From positions 189,588 through 253,587 of the forward strand of contig VXAU01004747.1 of the NCBI GenBank assembly GCA_013399695.1: a stretch of DNA of 64,000 nt. Reading direction: 5' to 3'. The notes under the pieces were generated by a model that had not been told where the DNA came from, did no database searches, and worked only from the letters and a program-made list of their open reading frames with translations. Each line of letters starts with the position of its first letter. Position 1 is the first letter of the stretch. This stretch comes from Formicarius rufipectus (lineage: Eukaryota; Chordata; Aves; Passeriformes; Formicariidae). The position numbers and the translations under genes are program-made. Positions 61,091-64,000 of the stretch are shown here, one piece after another.

Positions 61091-64000
61091 TGTCCTGCGT
61101 GGGTGCTCCAGCGGGAGTCCGGAGCCTTCCCTGTGTTCCCGTGCCACGGGTGCGTGAGGGTCTTCTTCACCGTAGGAATCACAGTGCTGTGTCGAGTGTA
61201 AAACTCACATGCAAATTTAACTTCAGGTTTTCTTGTTAGCAAGAGCCGAAGTGCAGCCAGAATGCAGCTTCAGAGGGAAGGGAGGTGATGAGTGGTCCTG
61301 TTGTGCAGCACTAGAATATGAAGTTACTGGCTGGGGTGGTGTGCTGCCCTCTTTGCAAAGGGAGAAGGATTGAGGAGAGGTGGGGATGGACTTGTGACTT
61401 GTATTGGACCAGGAGCCTCACTTCGAGCTGCTTAGGGTTTATATGGTCTCTTTCCTCTTCCGATCTCACAGGAACAGCAGCCCAGTTGGACAGATGACTT
61501 ACCATCCTGTCATCTCTCTGGGGTGGGCTCTGCTCCAAACCGCTCCTACAGTGCAGATGGCAAAGGGACAGAGGGTCACCCCTTGGAGGATAACTGGTTA
61601 AAATTCAGGTAGGTGGGTTGCACCTGGGACACAGACTCCTACAGGCACAAGGGCAGGTAAAAGTGGTATTTAGTTAGTCACACAGGACTCAGAAGAGGGT
61701 GGGGCCTGAGCATGCAGCAGGTGTCTGGGGGAACTGGTTACTTGTGTCTGTCTCTTACAGATGTCTGTGACCTCTTTGCTTCTGCCCTCTTGGCAGGAGT
61801 GAGAACAACTGCTACCTCTATGGTGTCTTCAATGGCTATGATGGCAACCGTGTCACCAACTTCGTGGGTCAGAGGCTCTCTGCAGAACTGCTGCTGGGCC
61901 AGCTACATGCAGATCACAGCGATGCTGATGTGCGTCGAGTTCTGCTGCAGGTAAAGAAGCTTGGAAACGGCTCCTGCTTTTCACACTACCCACCTTCTCT
62001 TTTTGCCGTCAGGGGAGCAGCATCTGGCCATTGTGTGGGTTGGAAACATCTGCCGATGGTTGCAATTGCACTCATCCTAAGCATCTGTAGTGCTTTGTTT
62101 CACTCCCACCTCAAACCCATCTGTCCCTCTGGCTCTGTCAGCACAGTGCGGAGAGCTCTCCAGAAAACTGTAGCTATTTTTCTCTGGACATGTAGAAACA
62201 AGTCAGCCTGCGAAGATGATGATAATGAGCGAACGGGAGAAGTTAATGTGTGAGGAGTTGGATTTGTGAGTGCACTTTCTTGAGTGACAGGCAGGTTCTT
62301 ACAATCAACACACAAGATCAGATAGGTCTCTGACATTGCTGTGAGTGTAATTTTTATGATTTTGAGTTGTTGCAGGTTGTTTTTACAAGCTGTTAACTGC
62401 TGCACTGACACAATTGTGTTTTAATGTGATGTAGTGATCCTTGAATGTCTGTATACACAATGGTCATCCACTCACACCAGCCGGTCTTAGATAGGTGGGG
62501 ATGGGTAGCTTCAAAGGTCTCTAGGCATAGGATAAGAGCTTAGTTTCTCTTTATGGCCTTTTTTAGGCTTTTGATGTAGTGGAACGAAGTTTCCTGGAGT
62601 CCATTGATGATGCTTTGGCAGAGAAGGCCAGCCTGCAGTCCCAACTACCAGAGGTAATGTAACCTTTAAGAGCAGAGAGTGCTGGAGGTCCCACCCTCTT
62701 TGGGTATTAGTTGGTATGGTCAAGGCAGGCTGTGAGTGAAAACTGTTTCTTTGCCGTTTTCTTCTGGGAGCTTGCATGAAGTGAAGCAAATGTGTTGGTC
62801 CATTTCCCAGAGTTCCCACCATTCATACTGGCACTACTTAGACCCATCAGTGGTTATCTGAGTAAGGAACTGAGTGTATCATGGAGAGGAGTTCAGGCTG
62901 TAAATGTGGCTCTTCCAGGGTAAAGCCATATGATGCAGATCAGAGGCACAGCCTCAAATTTGCATGTCATCTGGGCAAATGTAGGTTCCGTTCTTCAGGT
63001 GTATCAGACTGTCCTCTCCAGAACCTTATTGAAGCCACGTCATTGCTGGGATTGAATACAAAAATTAGATGTCTTGAACAAGCCTGACATAAGGCTGAGA
63101 CATGTCAAGATGACTGCCCTCCCTACAGAGTTTTTATTTCAGCTGTGATTTCTGTGTTGTGGACTTTGTGTTCAAGCGTCCCCTTCATTTTGGGTTCCAG
63201 GGTGTCCCTCACCACCAGCTGCCTTCTCAGTACCAGAAGATTGTGGAGAGATTGAAAGCTGTAGAGCAGGAGATCTCTGGAGGAGCCATGGCTATTGTGG
63301 CTGTTGTTCTCAACAACAAGCTGTACATCGCCAATGTGGGTGAGTTGGTTTTTGTCAGTGGCTCAGTCTCTGTATTCCTGAGGATGGCAACTGTTGTAGG
63401 AAGTAAAAAGAAATTTGAACGTGAGGAGCAGTTTCTTTGGTCTGTGGCCAAGCAGTTATGTGCTTGTTACTTACAGGAGCACTTGAAATCAGCCTTGCTC
63501 TTTATCCCTGCAGATGTTGGCTGATAAGGTGTGTATGACCAAAGAACAGAGGGAAAATGGGTTGAGAGAAGAAGTGTGGGTTCACTTAGAAATAGAGAAC
63601 TTTTTTGTGAATACTGGCTCAGGTCTGATCAAGAGCTGCCTAGCAGCCCTACTGTGCTGCGAGCAAGGCTACTTTTTGGAGGTCATGATGAGACAGTACA
63701 TGAGCCTTTCTCTTATTTCCTTTGTTTCCCTCACTGTTCCTTTTCCGTTTGGATATGTTCTCCCTCTTAATGGCAGAGCTTTCTGGTGCCTCATCTCGCT
63801 GCTCCCACTGCAGGTACCAATCGGGCACTGCTATGCAAGTCCACGGTGGATGGGCTGCAGGTGACTCAGCTTAACGTGGACCATACGACAGAGAACGAGG
63901 ATGAACTTTTTCGCTTCTCTCAGCTGGGTGAGTGTTGAGTTTCATGTTCTTAGTGGAGAAGATCACATTACTCCACTTATCTGGAGCATCGAAAATGACT
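60659..64000 (+). CDS. TAB1: TAB1, TAK1-binding protein 1, 5' part (exons 1-6), continues beyond window
   Basis: Regulatory partner that binds and activates the kinase TAK1 (MAP3K7) in TGF-beta, IL-1 and TNF signalling; its N-terminal domain is a catalytically inactive PP2C-like fold. Exons are 60659-60691, 61472-61608, 61797-61950, 62567-62653, 63201-63339 and 63814-63927, all GT-AG with consistent phases, giving 221 codons plus one base. Exon 1 encodes MAAQRRSLLQS. Exons 2-6 carry recognisable TAB1 sequence: HLSGVGSAPNRSYSADGKG, ENNCYLYGVFNGYDGNRVTN, SFLESIDDALAEKASLQSQL, EISGGAMAIVAVVLNNKLYI and STVDGLQVTQLNVDHTTENE. The family length is about 504 residues, so the rest of the PP2C-like domain and the C-terminal TAK1-binding segment lie to the right. 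The last donor (GTGAGT) is at 63928. Confidence 0.97.

Noticed and set aside
1..64000. CRISPR arrays, operons, prophage or toxin-antitoxin systems
   Set aside because: The sequence is vertebrate: spliced genes, CR1 elements, CpG islands; the tandem repeats present are minisatellites or simple sequence without spacer structure.

Overview
This window is vertebrate, very probably bird, genomic DNA. Three genes with canonical GT-AG introns can be read at protein level: RPL3 (uL3) on the minus strand, SYNGR1 (synaptogyrin-1) on the plus strand, and the 5' part of TAB1 (TAK1-binding protein 1) on the plus strand. From memory this RPL3-SYNGR1-TAB1 order matches human chromosome 22q13.1. Avian origin is supported by short introns, several CR1 LINE fragments, and a tRNA-Ile-derived SINE with a CR1-like tail of the TguSINE1 type. 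I know that SINE from songbirds, so a passerine is the best guess, but this is an inference.

Layout: 1-24040 is noncoding with no exon I can support; by synteny it should be the RPL3-PDGFB interval, and I found no PDGFB exon in it. 24050-31160 is RPL3: ten coding exons summing to exactly 403 codons plus stop. Its CpG-rich TATA promoter carries a palindromic TCTCGCGAGA element. Its introns host SNORD43, a SNORD83-type box C/D snoRNA, and a probable decayed second SNORD83 copy. 31320-46686 is noncoding with CR1, SINE and MIR-like remnants and a 357-base assembly gap (35802-36158) beside GC-rich sequence; the missing first exon of SYNGR1 may lie in that gap. 46687-55490 holds SYNGR1 exons 2-4, an alternative terminal exon (short isoform type) and a roughly 4.1-kb 3' UTR ending at an AATAAA. 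55500-60480 is intergenic with a CR1 copy. 60480-64000 is the TAB1 CpG-island promoter, with a 41-bp minisatellite, and coding exons 1-6; the gene continues past the window.

The three genes are neighbours rather than a pathway: RPL3 is a core ribosomal protein, SYNGR1 a synaptic-vesicle tetraspan protein, and TAB1 an activator of the TAK1 kinase. The tightest functional link is inside RPL3, where introns of a ribosomal-protein gene carry snoRNAs that act on rRNA. I found no CRISPR array, operon-like cluster or novel system; the window is an ordinary conserved vertebrate locus.
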